From Leptoclinus maculatus (lineage: Eukaryota; Chordata; Actinopteri; Perciformes; Stichaeidae), in assembly GCA_032191485.1 (NCBI GenBank), contig JAVDOI010000003.1:13643813-13707812 (forward strand): a stretch of 64,000 nt of DNA, read 5' to 3'. Positions 48,380-64,000 of this stretch are shown here, piece by piece. How positions within the stretch are numbered: the stretch's first letter is position 1; every line of letters begins with the position of its first letter. The notes under the pieces were generated by a model. The model had not been told where the DNA came from and did not search any database. It saw nothing but the letters and a program-made list of their open reading frames with translations. The translations under genes and the position numbers were made by a program.

Positions 48380-49920
48380 CCAAGTGTGATTTTTCTAAAA
48401 GGTATGATCATGAAACGTGTCAGATCTTGGCATATGTGATTTTACTCATTTTTATCGGTTGATGTTTGAGATTCTATTTTTATGCCTGAATGTTTATTTT
48501 TCAGTAGTAAATAGGCCAATGTACTTAAATAATGTTACTAGGGTATATTTGATTGACAGTACATTTTGTTTGTTGTTAATAAACTTACATGCGTATGCCC
48601 AAGATATTGGTTGTTATGAATTAAATGTATTAGTAGTTTTTTTTACATTATTATGTAAAATACAATGTTATAAACGCTGTGATAGAAGCCAAAAAAACTG
48701 CTTTAAACATCTGTGATTTTCAACATCTCCTCTTCATCGCTTATTGAATTAGGACTCTTATAGGCCACGGATTTATCACCAGCACAACCAAGGACACAGG
48801 ACATGGATACTTAAGTAAACAGACAGATGAAATGCAAAATAAATTCATATTCATCCTTGACATTTCGGATGTGGGAGGCGGACAGATGGAGACTCCTGAA
48901 CAACTATCAGATATCTTTCCATTTATTCATAACTTCTTCCATCCAAACGAGTTTTGCCTCAATATAAAACTATGGATGAAAAGATACTCACCCAAAATAA
49001 ATGATTGCTGAGATGTTTTATAGAAGCTTATTTAGATTTATTATCAATATTTGTTTTAATGAGATTTGTTCAGAAATAAGACGCATGGCAGCGTTCCAGT
49101 TTAAAACTCAGTGATCAGATAACAGGGCACTAATGTGTATTACATAATATACCTGCAGTATCCAACGTCAAACTGCATGTAGGGCATGCATAACATTAAA
49201 ACAATAACTTTCATTAGGATTGCAATTAACTGATTCATTGTCAAGTCTATGAAAAATCACATCATCAAATGTCTTGTTTTGTCTGACCAAAAGTCCAAAA
49301 CCAAACCATATTCAAGTTAGATTCATATATGATGAAGAAAATAAGCAAATTACCACATTTGAGAAGCTGGAACCACAGGATGTTTGACAGGTTTCACCTT
49401 TTTTTTGCAAAAAAAAAAAAGAATGTGACAATGTAACAATTATCATAATTGTTTTGAACAATCGATTACCAATGAATAAATTGGGGGAATGAATGTTTGA
49501 AAATGGAAGGAAAATACAGGTCATTGTCATGGGAAATATAATATAAGGATTATATATATATATATATATATATAATATAAGGAAATGATGCCATTATGAA
49601 CACTGAAGAGACAAATAGATCCAACAACTGAGTGAAGATGCAGTGAAGACATTGCTTTAAACATTTCAGCATCACACTTTTACACTCTTTATAATGAAAA
49701 CTTTTACTTTTATGCACTTACAGCCAACAATTGGTCTTTCTGCATTGAACCGAAACTCAACTAATGCTCCCTTTGCTGTGACATGACAAATAAAAACATC
49801 CCCCAGTTAACAAAAACCCAGGGATTACATGCAGCATCCATAGTCAGGATGGAAGGTTGATGGAAGTATGTTTTGACTTTCCATGATTTGTTCTTATCAT
49901 TTTGTCCTTTAAAGGGATTA
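48380..49920. other. Intergenic DNA between the GPCR relic and the cga promoter
   Basis: AT-rich and without a recognisable gene. It contains a TA microsatellite at 49551-49574 flanked by direct copies of tataatataagga. Confidence 0.5.
49551..49574. repeat. TA microsatellite upstream of cga
   Basis: Twelve TA units about 450 bp upstream of the cga TATA box. Confidence 0.9.
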
Positions 49921-49944
49921 TGAGAAAGGTAGCAAAGTGGCCAG

Positions 49945-50026
49945 TGAGTCACCGAGATCGTTGATAAGGTTGGTAGGTTTCACCTAATCCAGGAAGTGGC
50001 CCCAGATTGAGGGACGCGATATAAAA
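49945..50026 (+). promoter_or_regulatory. cga: cga proximal promoter with TATA box
   Basis: TATAAAA at 50020-50026 precedes a noncoding first exon (about 50050-50109) that ends at the donor cacg then gtaata. Upstream are TGAGTCA (AP-1/CRE-like, 49945-49951), TGATAAG (GATA, 49962-49968) and TAATCC (bicoid/Pitx-type, 49985-49990). The arrangement fits known pituitary control of the alpha subunit by GATA2, Pitx1 and cAMP/AP-1 signals. The sites are motif matches only. Confidence 0.6.
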
Positions 50027-50209
50027 CGACACTGAAGGGAAGCAGAAGTCCTCAATAAAAAGCCCTCCTGCACAGATGCACGATGAAGAAGGAACTTTCT
50101 TTCAACACGGTAATACTCTGTCTCTGAGTTACTCATGCTTCGATTCAAAAGACCATTGATTGACCATTTTCTTTTGTCTCTGTATCATTAGATAACTACT
50201 GTAACCACC

Positions 50210-52043
<1,834 letters not shown>

Positions 52044-52240
52044 AGACGGGAACTGGAGACCCTTCTGCAGCGCTCAGCTTGGCAATGAATTGTGTTTCTT
52101 TTAATTTGCACAAGCTCATTTGTGTTTTAAATGTCTGTTCACATGATGCCAGATAATATTTTTGTAGCAATTGTGTGTTTGTGTAATTAGCCTTTATTTG
52201 CATTGATAGATGTATATGATTAATTGTAGATTGAAAAGCA

Positions 52241-52246
52241 ATTAAA
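52241..52246 (+). terminator. Candidate poly(A) signal of cga
   Basis: ATTAAA, the commonest variant hexamer, lies 198 nt after the cga stop codon. No AATAAA is nearer. Confidence 0.45.
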
Positions 52247-52259
52247 ATGTGCAACCCAG

Positions 52260-53408
52260 ATGTTGCATTTTCACGAACGTCTCTTACAGTGAAATTCATG
52301 GGATTGTGGTGTGTGTGTGTGTGTGTGTTATGAATCGCAAAGTGACTTTGGACAACCATGTCGGCTAAAGCAACTAAATGTGAGGAATAGTAACACAAGT
52401 AAGTGTCTGAAAGGGACATTTGGCTTTGAGGTTGATAACAGGATTGCGCCATGACAAATCTGACTCTCCAATCAGAAGTGGAAGCCAAAATATATATCAA
52501 GTAGCTGCACATAACTGATATTTAAGCCAACTTCAGAGAGAAGTCATTGAAAAGCCCCCAAAAAAGGAAAAAGTGATGGTGATTTTAACCTGAGAAAATC
52601 TCATTGTGTGATATGACCAAAAACTCAGTGCTTCAGAATTCAAATAATTTTTAAACAAAATGCTTAATTAATTTATAGTGTGTAGATGGTGATGTGTAGA
52701 AAAGTAGGCAAACCAGTTTACTTTTGTGGAATCATATTTTTTTAATACAAAACAAGAATTAATTGTAGGTACTATACAATAACCAGGGGTATTTCTGCCT
52801 CACTCTTTAAAAGCTTTTTTTAATGCTCTTTATAATTTACAAACATAATCATAAACGCATTAACGCCACTTATCAAGCAACATGCTAAGTTACATGCTGC
52901 CTTTTAGGCCCGGTGATTAACCAGGAGTCTTTCAACCGACTGATGCTTGTTAGAAGACACGTGTCCTGCTGAAGAGTCCCTGACAAAGTCACACTGCACA
53001 TCAGGGATGATGTTGAAGGTTGATCCTTGAGTGACTACTCTGGGCGAAGACAAGAATATCGTACCTTGGAGATATTGAATAAAACGTGTGTGAAAATATT
53101 ATAGATTTTGCTTCATGTTGGAGGTTGTTCGTCTAAGGATGCTGTGCCTGGAGGTCTTTGCATGGATGGTAATAGCATGGAGTCAGGGGCATCCAGCGGT
53201 CCTTCTTAGACAAGCTGTTAAGTAAACATTTCACGTCCAGTCTGTGTTCAAAGTGTGATCACTGTAAGGCCATGGATGCTTTGTTGACATCAGGGGTATG
53301 TGTATGTGGAGCACACTGTGTGCTCTCCCTTCCCCCCTCTGCGTGCGCGTGCGTGTGCGGGTCTGGCAGCGTAACATCTGTGCGTACGCGGTCGTGATTG
53401 TTGTGAAG
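52260..53408. other. cga-znf292 intergenic gap and znf292 5' region
   Basis: The first kilobase shows no gene. The last 100 bases become rich in CG and GT (gcgtgcgcgtgcgtgtgcgg, then gtacgcggtcgtg), a small CpG island around the znf292 start. Its start context gaagATGGCGG also forms a YY1-type motif often found at TATA-less promoters. Confidence 0.5.
52308..52328. repeat. Short GT microsatellite downstream of cga
   Basis: About ten GT units in the cga-znf292 gap. Confidence 0.9.
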
Positions 53409-56400
53409 ATGGCGGAGGGGGAGACAGAGAAGGAATATGACACACGGAAAGCTCTCGAGGAGCTCCGAGAGCGGTTCCAGGGTCTGACCACAGCTTTGAA
53501 AGAGAGCTCGCAGTCTCCGCTGGAAGCCTCTCTGCATTTCTGCCAGGAGTTTTGCCAGGTTAGCCCGTTCTCCTGCTGCTCATCCCGTTGCAGCCTGCAG
53601 CCCCTCTGGCTTCCTGGCCGAGGATGCGCGTCTACGTTTGCTACAACAATGTAGCTAAGGAGCTAGCTGCCTGGCTAGCTTTTTCTGGCATTTCAAGATG
53701 GGGAAAAAAACTCCTCCGTGATTTTCAGCCATTCTTTCAAGGATGTTTGTCCGTGGCATGAACTTATTTGCAAAGTCTCACCATCCGCGCGGCGACAAGT
53801 CACACCAATGTGTGCGCGCCGTGCATGTATTACTCGTATTTTCCAGGCCAGATAGCTAATGGCAGATGAATGTTGCTAGCTGGTATGCAGGGTCCCCCTG
53901 CCCTGTGCAGTGGTCATGCTGTGCAAAAAAAAAAAAAAAGGGTAGCTACGTTAGCGAGATTTTTCAGGGCGATTGCATTGATGTGCACTGAATTATACGT
54001 CTGCATTCCTCGTAGAAAATACCATTCAAACTTTATAACGCTTGCATCTTCTTGCTGGTTTAGGTTTTCGCTGGGTGTAAAAAGGGGGTTACTTTGGTAA
54101 AGCTGTTTTATTGTACGGAAAGATCAATGATTTTTTTTCCAAGGTGCTAGCCCAGGCCTTTTGCACTAATTAATCCAGCGAGCCACATCAATGTTTATTA
54201 CAGCGATATAGCCAGCACCGGCTAAATGTGTTAGATTGATGCCAATGTTGGAGCGAGCGATCCGCCTGCAGCTGACTGAGACAGTGATTTAAAAAGGGAA
54301 AGTGTGGCAGTGGTCACTGACTCCATTACACATCCTCCTCATTAATTTGCCCTGGCCACGAAAATATCATGCGAGGTCTCCATTTAGCTGACATCCTACT
54401 GAGACAGCAAAGGGTTGCTCTCATTGCACCAAATTAGTTTTTTGGTGATTGGTTTGTTTTCTCTATCACATTTACGAAGGAATTCATTGAACTTAACCGT
54501 TATTTGAGCAAAAAAGGGGACGAGCCCCGGGCTGCATGCTGTGGTTTTGATCAGTTAGGTCATGATGGAGGCATTAATGGATGTCTATGAATATGTGTGC
54601 AAGAAATGGAGGGAGTTTTCATTGATGAAGGTGAGGCGTTACTCGAGCTGGGTCAGAAGAGAAGAAAGGGGAGGATGCAAAAGTCAGCCAAGCCACACAC
54701 AACTTTGGTGCTTTGTTGTCTTCGGTGTCTACATCTCGGCTGTGTAGTAATCAGTGTATAATAACAGGATTTTTTTACTTCCTTGATAGTTTGTGAGGGT
54801 ATGACTTTTTTTCTTCATCTGAAAGTTAGTTGTGGCTTTTTGAAATTAAAACACAAATTTAAAAGTTGACTTTTTTTTTTACATTTAATCTAAATTGCCA
54901 TCACATCTTTGTATTCATAACAGAATAATTGTCGTTCTTTAATCACTAAACACGTTTGATTTTTATACGGTCATGATTATGAAGCATACATTTTGTCCTT
55001 GAGTTTTCTCCGCTCTTTTTTTATTGTTCAAGGAGTATCACTAAGCATTATGTGCCTATATGTAATTACACAACTGCTGAGTTTAGAAGGTATAAACATT
55101 TTTAAAGAGGACAAAAACAGAAGGAAAAATAAGCATAGGCCTGAAACCCTAAATATTATTTTCATTATTGATAAAGCTGCCAGTTTAATTGATTATTTAC
55201 TAAATATAAGACAATAGTGAACAGTGCCTATCAATTGGGTTTGCCATTTTTTCCAGTGTGAAAGGTAATGTCTCCAAATATTTTTTTTCCCCAGACAGTT
55301 GCCAAAAAAACCCCCCAAAATATTGTTTGAAATGATTATAAAATAGAGGAAAGTATCAATTCTCACATTTGAAAAGCTGGAAACAGAATATTCTGCATAT
55401 TTTGCCTGATGAAGGACAAATTGTTTTAGTGTTAAAGAAATATATTTGGGATTTAAATACACACCGTTTGATTTTACAAACATGATTTCCATTATCCAGG
55501 TTTTTTTTTTAGCCTGCTATAATATACTAGTATGCCTTATAAAAAACAATCACTCCATCAGTGGCTTTATTGTAATTATAGTGTTTTTCTGTTTCCCAGG
55601 TCCTTGTGGAAAATGCTGGCCGTTGGAAAACTGATGAGGATCCCCTGCCTTTACTGGAGGTCTACACTGTGGCCATCCTCAGCTTTGCTAAGGCTAATTC
55701 CTGTCTCTCCTCCGAATGTGAAAACGTGCCACTCCTACTTGAAAAGTTAGCACTGTGAGTAGGAACTCTGACATGGGTGTTACTGGAAATAAGATTTCCC
55801 ATAATCCTGTATTTTTCATATTCTTTCTAACGGCATCTTCCTTATGAACTTGATATGTGTTACACATTAATGACACATAATGGGAAACCATCTCCTTTAA
55901 GTCTTTCCTGTAGTTGATGTGGCAAAGAATGGGTTACTGATTTTGGATGTGCACATGACATGAGACCTAACGCTTGCTCTGCAGTTTCACTGATGTAGTT
56001 TGGTCTTTGGATGGCTCCTCAATGCAAGGACAGAATGCGATCTTCCACAAAAGATGCACAATATTTGACAATAAGAATAAAACAAAACACACCCAAATCC
56101 CAAAGTAAATTTAAGTATGAAAAGTTTTGAAATACTTTTCAAACTGTATACAGGAACTAGTCCGCTTTTCACACAATGTGCTCTCAAAGGTACTTTGAAG
56201 GCAAAGTCCTTGAGGCTGTAATTGGAATAGAAATGTAGGCTAGCTCTTTGGGAGCTTTGACATATTTGGGATGAGCTACAGACTATACTTTGCTCATGGA
56301 GATGCAGTGCACACACAAATACAGACGCAAGTATTAATAATGTCAAGGTTGTTACTTCTTTTTTTTGGTAAATTATTAATCACAATTACTGATCTGCCCA

Positions 56401-59400
56401 CTTTGAGCTGTTTTTCCATATGAAAAACAACAGGGACTATTTAATAACACCTACACCTATATTTACTTGATTTACTCCCCTATTTTTCCCGTTCGTCATC
56501 TTTATTATATTTCCAAAATGCCACACTGACTTTACAGCCCGACACTTCGTGAATAGTTATTCTTGTACGTCTCCCCTTAATTTTGGGGAGTGTGTGCACA
56601 GCCTTGACCTAAATGTGTCTTTAACAAATAACTGTGTTGGATTCGCAGGAGCTGTGCGGAGCTGCTGCTCTTAATGCCCCAGCATGTCCCTGGTGCCTTA
56701 TGGGAGGGGTTTCAGTCCTCCATGAAGGTCAGTATTTCCAGGGACTCTTTCTGAGGCTTAGCTCTGCAGTGATAAGCAATGAAAGTTGTTTAGTTATTAG
56801 AATGTGGTTTAGCTCGTCATTGAAAGGTAATAAAAACATACGAGCTAAATGTTTGGACATGTCTTGACACGTACGACATTTCACTAAATGTTTTGTTCAC
56901 TGCTGCTTTTCAAGAAATGTAAACTGTTGAATGACGACACGTTCGCTACAGTAACTTATTTTAGAATGCAGACTGTCTAACGGTAAGTATGACTCACTGA
57001 GGTTTTAGTAATGAGCTTACTACATCTTTATTTATCTTCTGTTGCAGTTGGCACACAGCCTCTTGCAAGAAAGTGGGAGCACACAGCTTTGCCTGCTCTC
57101 AATTCTAGCGCAACAGGACGGCGTCTGGTCCAACAACACACTAAGCAGCATCCTGTCCAATCAAATCCCTCAAACGGAGCAAGGTCAGTTGTTATTGGCT
57201 TTGAGGATGCACCGCGCTGACTTGTACGGCTGTAGTTGCACGAAGTTATAATTGTTCAATGTGTGTATTATACTTGTGTGCAGTTTCTTACCCTTTGTCT
57301 CTGTCTTTTTTTACTTTTTCTTTCATAGTTCATGAGTATCTTGAGTTGGAAGGTGCCACGCTTCTGAATATGAGAATAAAGCATCTAATCAAAATGGACA
57401 GTGTTGATAAAGCTGCTGTACTCGCAAAAATGTGCTCAGAGTATCCGGGATATGAAGGAAAAGGAAACTTCAAGCAAACCTACTTGCTTTGCATCTGCAT
57501 GACCAAAAGTCAGGAGCAGCTAATGGACGAGGTAAGAGATGACTCACAGTAACGCAGTTACTTGTACACACAAAGTCATTACGTTGGCCGTTTGAACAAG
57601 TGCTCAAAAGCTGTGATCAGTGGTGTTATATCTTATTTTACCAATCTGCAAACAGAAAATTTAGGCTATTTTTAAGTCTTAAATGTTTTTTGTGTGACAT
57701 GATCATTTAAACAAACCAACAATTGGACTGAAGACAGACTGTTATTTTCTAAAACTGAACTGAACTTGAATCAAACAATCACTCAACATTTGTTTGATTC
57801 TTTATCACAAACTATCCCAACAGTGTTGTCAGATGTGACCAGATGGTCATTGGATTACATTTAAATGTACAGTTTCTTTGATTTTCTTTTCTCTCTTTAT
57901 TCCTAACAGATTGCATCAATAGACTGTAAAGATGCTCTCGAAATGATCTGCAACTTGGAGTCCGAGGGAGACGAGAAAGGAGCCCTCTGCTTATGTTCGG
58001 CCTTTCTCAAGCGACAGCTGCTTCAAGGAGATGTTTATTGTGCCTGGTGAGTGTTCCTGTTTGTTTCAAATAGTCCTGGAGCACTTACACAATTACTCTC
58101 AGTGGTCATGGAGAAAAATACATAATGCATTTGACTTGTATCCAACCTAAAGCAATCTCTCTCCATCATATGCACAAAGATACCCTCACTGTTGAGCACA
58201 TTGCAGAGGCAGACTCTGTGTTTAGTACTTGAGGAAAGATTGGCCACCTGTGAATGAATGACTCACACTCTTTAATACTTCAATACTACACCAGTTGAAG
58301 TTAAAACTATGCAGTACACCTTTAGATTTGTGGTCATCTGTAATCTGAATTGACATATTTTTCAATTTCAGATAGAGTAATCGGAAAAATTATCAAAAGA
58401 TTCATCAGTAATGAAAATAATTGTTGGTTGTTTCTAACAGTTGTGTTTGTGATGTTTTGCAGGGAACTCACACTGTTCTGGAGTAAGCTACTTATGCGTT
58501 TAGAGTCGTCATCCGATGCATTTCTTGGACACAGCAAAGCGATGGCTCTTCTCTGTAGAAGCCTCTGTCATATTCTGTTCCTAATCAAAGTAATCCAAAA
58601 CGAGGTAAGAGAAATTATCTACACATTTGTAGCTGATAGCGGAACCAGTACACATAACCATTCACACCAACGATGACTCATGTGAAACTAGATCTGTTAA
58701 ATGGGCCTGAAAATAAAACCCTTGGCATTTATGTTTCTTTTTTATTTCCCTAGGTTGGAGAGGTGGGGCTTCCAGTGTGCGTGGAAATGTGCATTCAAGC
58801 TCTGAAAATGACATCCAGTGACCATAAAGATAGCAAGTCCACCATGTGCAAGACCATTTCCTGCCTCTTGCCAACTGATCTAGAGGTTAAGCGTGCATGC
58901 CAGTTGACAGAGTTCCTCCTCCAGCCTACCGTTGACTCGTATTATGCCGTGGAGTCACTGTACAACGAACCCGACCAAAAGCCCGAGGAGGACGAGAGTC
59001 TACCAGTGCCCAATTCATTACGTTGCGAGTTACTGCTGGCCTTCAAGACACAGTGGCCTTTTGATCCAGAGTTCTGGGACTGGAAAACACTGAAACGCAA
59101 CTGTTTGGCACTGATGGGAGAGGAGGCAGCTATTGTGTCATCTATTGACACGCTCAATGACACAGATGAACAGGAGGTGGAAAGTGCACTTGGCAAACTC
59201 CCTGAATACAGAGACTTGGAGGATTTTCTGCTAACCACTACAAATGAACTCAATGAAATCACGGATGAAAGAGAGAAAAACAGGGAAGCTAAAAAACTTC
59301 GGGAGCAGGGTTTTGTGTCGGCCCGGTTCAGAAATTGGCGAGCCTACATGCAGTATTGTGTTTTGTGTGACAAGGAGTTCTTGGGTCACAGAATTGTTCG

Positions 59401-62400
59401 CCATGCGCAGAAGCACTTCAAAGACGGAGTGTATCTTTGTCCAATTTGTGCTGACAGTTTTGAAACTAGGGAGATTTTAGAGCCACATGTAGCATCACAT
59501 GTAAAGCAATCTTGCAAAGAGAGACTCGCCGCGATGAAAGCTGCTAGGAAGGTAACCAAACCACCTCAGTCCCCTAAAAGTCCATCAAAAATGTCAAAAG
59601 TTGCTGCCAAGGTGAGCATTAGTCCTGTTAAAATTGAATCTCATATTGGCGACCAACTGGCGTCTCCTGTTAAGATAGAACAAACTACATCGGACACGCA
59701 CATAAGTCAAGACTGTTTCTGTCCTGTCAAAAACTGTTCCAAGGCTTTCAAGTTTTTCCGCAACCTCATGGCTCACGTCAGATCTCACAAGGACGACGAA
59801 GAGGCCATGAGGTTTTTAGAGATACAAAAACAGAAAGTGGTGTGCCAGTATTGCAGAAGGCAATTTGTAAACGTCAGACACCTTAATGATCATTTGCAGA
59901 TGCACTGTGGCAGCAAGCCGTACATCTGCATACAGTTGGATTGCAAGGCCAACTTTAACTCCAATTCTGAGCTTCTAATGCATCGAAAAACACACCCTGA
60001 ATTTAAGGCCCAGTGCATGTTCCCTAACTGTGGCCAGGTTTTCAGTGAGGCCTACCTGTTGTACGATCACGAGGCTCAGCATTACCTTACGTACACCTGC
60101 CAAACCGAAAACTGTGGCAAAATATTCTACTCACAGTCTCAGTTCTTGTCCCACCAAGAGATTCATAGGACAAACAATGCAGTTAACAGTTTGCCCATCC
60201 CAAACCCTCCTGATACTTTAAAAGTAGAAGCACCCCCCGAGGGCACCCAGAGCAATGAAAACACCTGTCCTGCGGTTGTCTGCGTTGAAAGGATTAATAC
60301 AAGTGAAGACATGATGGAGGCATCAAAGTCAGACTCATCACCATGCGAATTAGCTGAGCTTGCTAAAGAACCTCTTCCTGTGAGAGTGAAACACTCGATC
60401 GAAAGCATGCTGAATTCTGCGGCAGATGGTGAAATCGCAGAACCAGAGAAATGCTACACTCCGCTAACAAACCCCACTCCAGCACCTTCTGATGCGAAAC
60501 CCACACCGGAGGCTCCTCCTGCACACCATAACGTTGCTGGGCAAGGTGAGGTCCCTCCTGTGAATCCTGAACCGAGTGCAACAAACCCTGTGGCGAGTCA
60601 ACAGGGAGAGGGGCTTAATAATGTACAAGGCAATGAACTCACAAAAGCGATTCCACAAATAATTTCTCCAAGTCAAATCAAGACCGAAATTCCTTGTTCA
60701 CTGCAAGGATATCCTTCCAGCTCGCCTGCTGTTACTGCCGGCAATGACGAGAACCTGCATTGCTGCCCGTACAATGACTGCACAAGGGCATACAGTACAA
60801 ACAAAAGTCTGTCTCGGCATGTGAAGAAGCAACACCCGGAAATATTTGAAGATTGGAAATTGGCAAAGAAGTATAACAAAGTGGCCAAAATTACATCAAA
60901 AAAGGCACCAAGTGGGCCCGCTTCACCAAGTCCGTCTCAGAACCAGGGTAACAGGCCGTCAAATCAGCCGGGAATACTATGCAACAAACCTGGGATGCAG
61001 CAAATGGATTACTCAATGGGATCTTCAACCTCACCTGCCCAGTGTTATCCTGGATCAATGGAGCCTGTGCCTATCACTCCAATGGTGAACCCCACAGTGT
61101 ACCCATCGTGGGGAAACACAAATAATCCTTCCGAAATGATGCAGTCAGACATGTCACAGTCATGGTCTTCACCTGTGATGAATAACTGCTATCCAGATGC
61201 CTTCAACGTGAATGAGTACCCCCCTCGGAGCTATCCTCAATGGCAGGCAGACGGCTATCAAACCACAGCATCCCTCCCACCTGATAGAGATCATTCAATG
61301 GCAGCTACACATGGGCCCTCTGGGTCACACGCGCCTTCAGTTTCAAGTTTGATGTCTCAGTACGTGTCCAGTTCTCTGATGCTTGACAATGGAGGGCAAA
61401 TACATAACGGAGGGCATCAGTATGGACTAATGCATCCAGAGGGCAGTGGAGACCGCGTGGATGTGGGGAAAAGCAGTGGCAGTGTGACTAGCCAGTTAGA
61501 TAATGGAAACAGTCTCTCAACATTTGATAGCCTCCCTGATGGAGGTTACCACACTCCATATGCCCAGAGTGAAAACTCTTGTCTTACTCAAGACTCGTCA
61601 GTCGATATTCCCATAAAATGTCTGAGCCCAGAGGCCCAAGTTGTGTTAAAAGCTCCACTTGAAATAATCAAAACAGAGAATGTGTCCACTCCTTGTTATG
61701 AACAGATGGACAACTCTGTGGACGGCATGCTCAGTCCAAACAGTGTCATTCACACAGACTTCCCTTACGAAGAGGACAGCCCCAGTGCCGACTGCGAGGC
61801 CACCCCGGCAGACGAGAAGGCCGGTGATCCCGACATTCAGAAAGGAAAACGCGGCAGGTTGAGCAAGAGAACCAAATGGCCAGCCATCATCAAGGATGGC
61901 AAAGTCATCTGCAGGAGATGCTTCAGAGAGTTCACGAGCACCAAGTCTCTCGGAGGTCACTTATCCAAACGCTCACAGTGCAGACCTGTAGATGAAATCG
62001 ACCTAACCGCTGATCTGCCGTCATCTTTCCTTGATTTTCTCAATGACTCCAATGTCCCTGATAATAACGTAGCAATATACAACTTGTCAAATGGGGATTT
62101 CTCACAGGATTCTTCTAGCCTGACCACTTTGACTTCACCCATGGTGTTGAAACAGGAGCCGCAAAATACTAATATAATGGACTCCATTTGCGTTTCCCCT
62201 GAAAACCAGCAACAGAAGGCCGGAGAGTTGGCCAATCCAGCCCTCGCTGTACATCACCAAGAGGATCACTTGATGGAAATTTCGCATGCCTTTCAAAAGT
62301 TGGATTTGATCGAGGCTGCACAAGTGAAGATGCGGAGTGCTCTGTTGTTGGAGCAAAATGCCAGCCATCGTGATACAGCCCAGGGCATTGAAAAGAGTAA

Positions 62401-64000
62401 GAAACTGAGTAAAAGTGATGACAAGCCCCTTGAAAAGATCCCCAAACCTTTTAAATGTGACCAAGACGAGTGCGAGTACTCATTCATGACGAAGGAGGCG
62501 TTATTCAAACACTTGACTAAAATGCACGATTACTCTCATGAAATGATAGAAGATCTGAAAAAAACCCCGTCCAAACTCTCTCCCTATCCGTGTCAGATTT
62601 GCCCCAAGACATTCACCAGAACGACAGGTTTGAGAATTCACTATGAAAAAGTCCACCGATTGTCAAAGGCCGACATCCAGAAGCTAAAGATCAGTGCTCG
62701 AAACAGGCGCGCGTTCAGACTGAACAAAGATGACGTGTTTATTAGCCGTGCGACCACCGATCCCAACACCAGTCACACAGCACAGTCGGCAGTGGTATTA
62801 CCTGCCATCAAACAAGAACCGCTTGACATTGCAATTGCACCTCAAACAGACAATGAGAGCAATCCACAAGTCCCTCAAATCACTTCACCTGGAGATGCGG
62901 TTAAAGAGGGCTTCATGCCTGAGGTATCAATTGTCGCACAACTACCACCACCTCAACACTACATGACTGAGAGGTCGTTCTCTGAGGTGGAACCATCGGT
63001 TCACGAAGGAGCCCCAGAGCAACCTAAAGTGGCTGTTGTAAACAAGAGTCCAGATGTGAAGCAGAAATTCGGCGCACAAGAGAAACTCAGTCCGGTTGGC
63101 AAAACAAAGAAGCAGCACGGGCGATCAGATGCGTCGTTTAGCAAAGTCAAGGAGCCGATGTCCAGCCCTTCGAGTGCATCTGCTTCATCCTCCCCAGAGA
63201 AACCCAGCAGCTCCAAAAACACACCAACGAAGGATGAATCCCAGAGGAAAGAGAAAGCTCAGAAAAGACTGAGCCTCAAAATGTGTGAAACAGACAACGC
63301 CTACAGTCCATATAGACCATATCGCTGTGTTCATGAAGGATGCACTGCCGCATTCACCATCCAGCAAAATTTGATTCTGCATTACAGGGCCATGCATCAG
63401 TCATCCCTGCCCACGAGCAAACCCGAACCCGACACCGAGAACGCGAGTGTTGAAAATGGACAGGAGAGCCACCAGAGCATCGACAAAGAAGATGAAGTCA
63501 GGTGTCAAGTGAAAAACTGTTCACGGGTGTTCATGGGAATCACAAGGCTCGTGCAGCATTACCTCTTACTCCACAAGTTCAGTCGGGACAAGGCCACCGC
63601 CATGATGGCCAGCATGTCCATCGGGACGTTCAACTGTGACCGGCCGGAGTGCGCTCTCGTCTTCAACTCCGTGGAAAAGTACATCGAGCACATTAAGAAT
63701 TACCACAAGGAAATCGCCATCTCCGAGAGCGGCTCAGTCGATCAAACTTTCAGGTGCGAGTTTGTGGAATGCGATCGCGTTTACACTACGAAATCAAACC
63801 TCCTGCGTCACCTAATAAAGAAGCACGAGTATGTTTATGATCCCAAAACAACTGACGGAAGGCGGACTAAATCAATGGCGCTCTTCCCGGGGGCTAATGG
63901 GAAAGAAAATGTTGAAAGCAAGTTCAAAGTGAAGAAGAAAAACACTAAAAAGAAAGATGGGAAGTCCATTGAACACTGGACTAGTTTTGGAAAGCCGACA
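53409..64000 (+). CDS. znf292: Zinc finger protein 292, 5' part; runs off the window
   Basis: Large nuclear C2H2 protein, a probable transcription regulator. Exons: 53409-53558, 55600-55754, 56649-56727, 57048-57183, 57329-57531, 57910-58046, 58463-58604, and a giant last exon from 58754 to the window end, open for 1749 codons. That is 2083 residues here; human has about 2720, so about 600 C-terminal residues are missing. The first 500 residues form a helical domain conserved with human (PLPLLEVYTVAI, DCKDALEMICNLESEGDE, QWPFDPEFWDWKTLKR). Fingers begin at CVLCDKEF (about 59357) and include PVKNCSKAFKFF, CQYCRRQF, CMFPNCGQVF, CPYNDCTRAY, the atypical C2HC finger RRCFREFTSTKSLGGHLSK (about 61912), CDQDECEYSF, CQICPKTFTR, CVHEGCTAAFTIQQNL, CQVKNCSRVF, CDRPECALVF and CEFVECDRVYTT. 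Low-complexity linkers separate them and contain KQEP and IKTE motifs typical of SUMO sites. ATG chosen: MAEGETEKEYD. Confidence 0.95.

Noticed and set aside
45250..49900. Expected SNORD50-type snoRNA or intact HTR1E
   Set aside because: Neither a SNORD50-like sequence nor an intact receptor frame was found; only the decayed receptor is supported.

Overview
The window is a piece of a ray-finned (teleost, probably percomorph) fish chromosome. Evidence: multi-exon vertebrate genes with GT-AG introns, teleost-type glycoprotein hormone alpha, long CA/TA microsatellites, and several copies of interspersed repeats typical of teleosts. Six protein genes can be placed exon by exon. The species cannot be named from this sequence.

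Layout from left to right: (1) about 7 kb with no recognisable gene. (2) htr1b, an intronless serotonin 5-HT1B receptor on the minus strand (7176-8309). (3) about 8 kb of intergenic DNA with repeats and a long GT microsatellite. (4) nt5e (CD73, ecto-5'-nucleotidase), plus strand, 9 coding exons (16207-21014). (5) snx14, minus strand, 30 coding exons (21795-35873), tail to tail with nt5e and apparently sharing a palindromic poly(A) signal. (6) syncrip (hnRNP Q), minus strand (38584-43275), with an untranslated first exon near 45.1 kb and two intronic C/D-box snoRNA candidates. (7) a gene-poor interval holding the decayed remains of a serotonin-type GPCR (47.77-48.38 kb), where mammals carry HTR1E. 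(8) cga, the common alpha subunit of the pituitary glycoprotein hormones, plus strand (50210-52043), with a TATA promoter. (9) znf292, plus strand, starting at 53409 and running off the right edge inside its giant last exon.

The order nt5e-snx14-syncrip-(htr1e relic)-cga-znf292 matches human 6q14 as I recall it. htr1b is on the same human arm but much further from NT5E. The genes are housekeeping or endocrine neighbours, not an operon. The relationships visible in sequence are the convergent nt5e/snx14 3' ends and the syncrip introns hosting snoRNAs.

The observations most worth checking are the paired intronic snoRNAs sharing a 14-nt guide-like element, the htr1e-like unitary pseudogene, the bidirectional palindromic poly(A) signal, a 49-codon in-frame snx14 exon absent from my recollection of the human protein, a DRF (not DRY) motif in htr1b, and a probable GC-AG intron in snx14. 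I see no new defence, mobile or biosynthetic system. All exon borders were read by eye from splice consensus, reading frame and recalled human proteins, and none is confirmed by transcripts.
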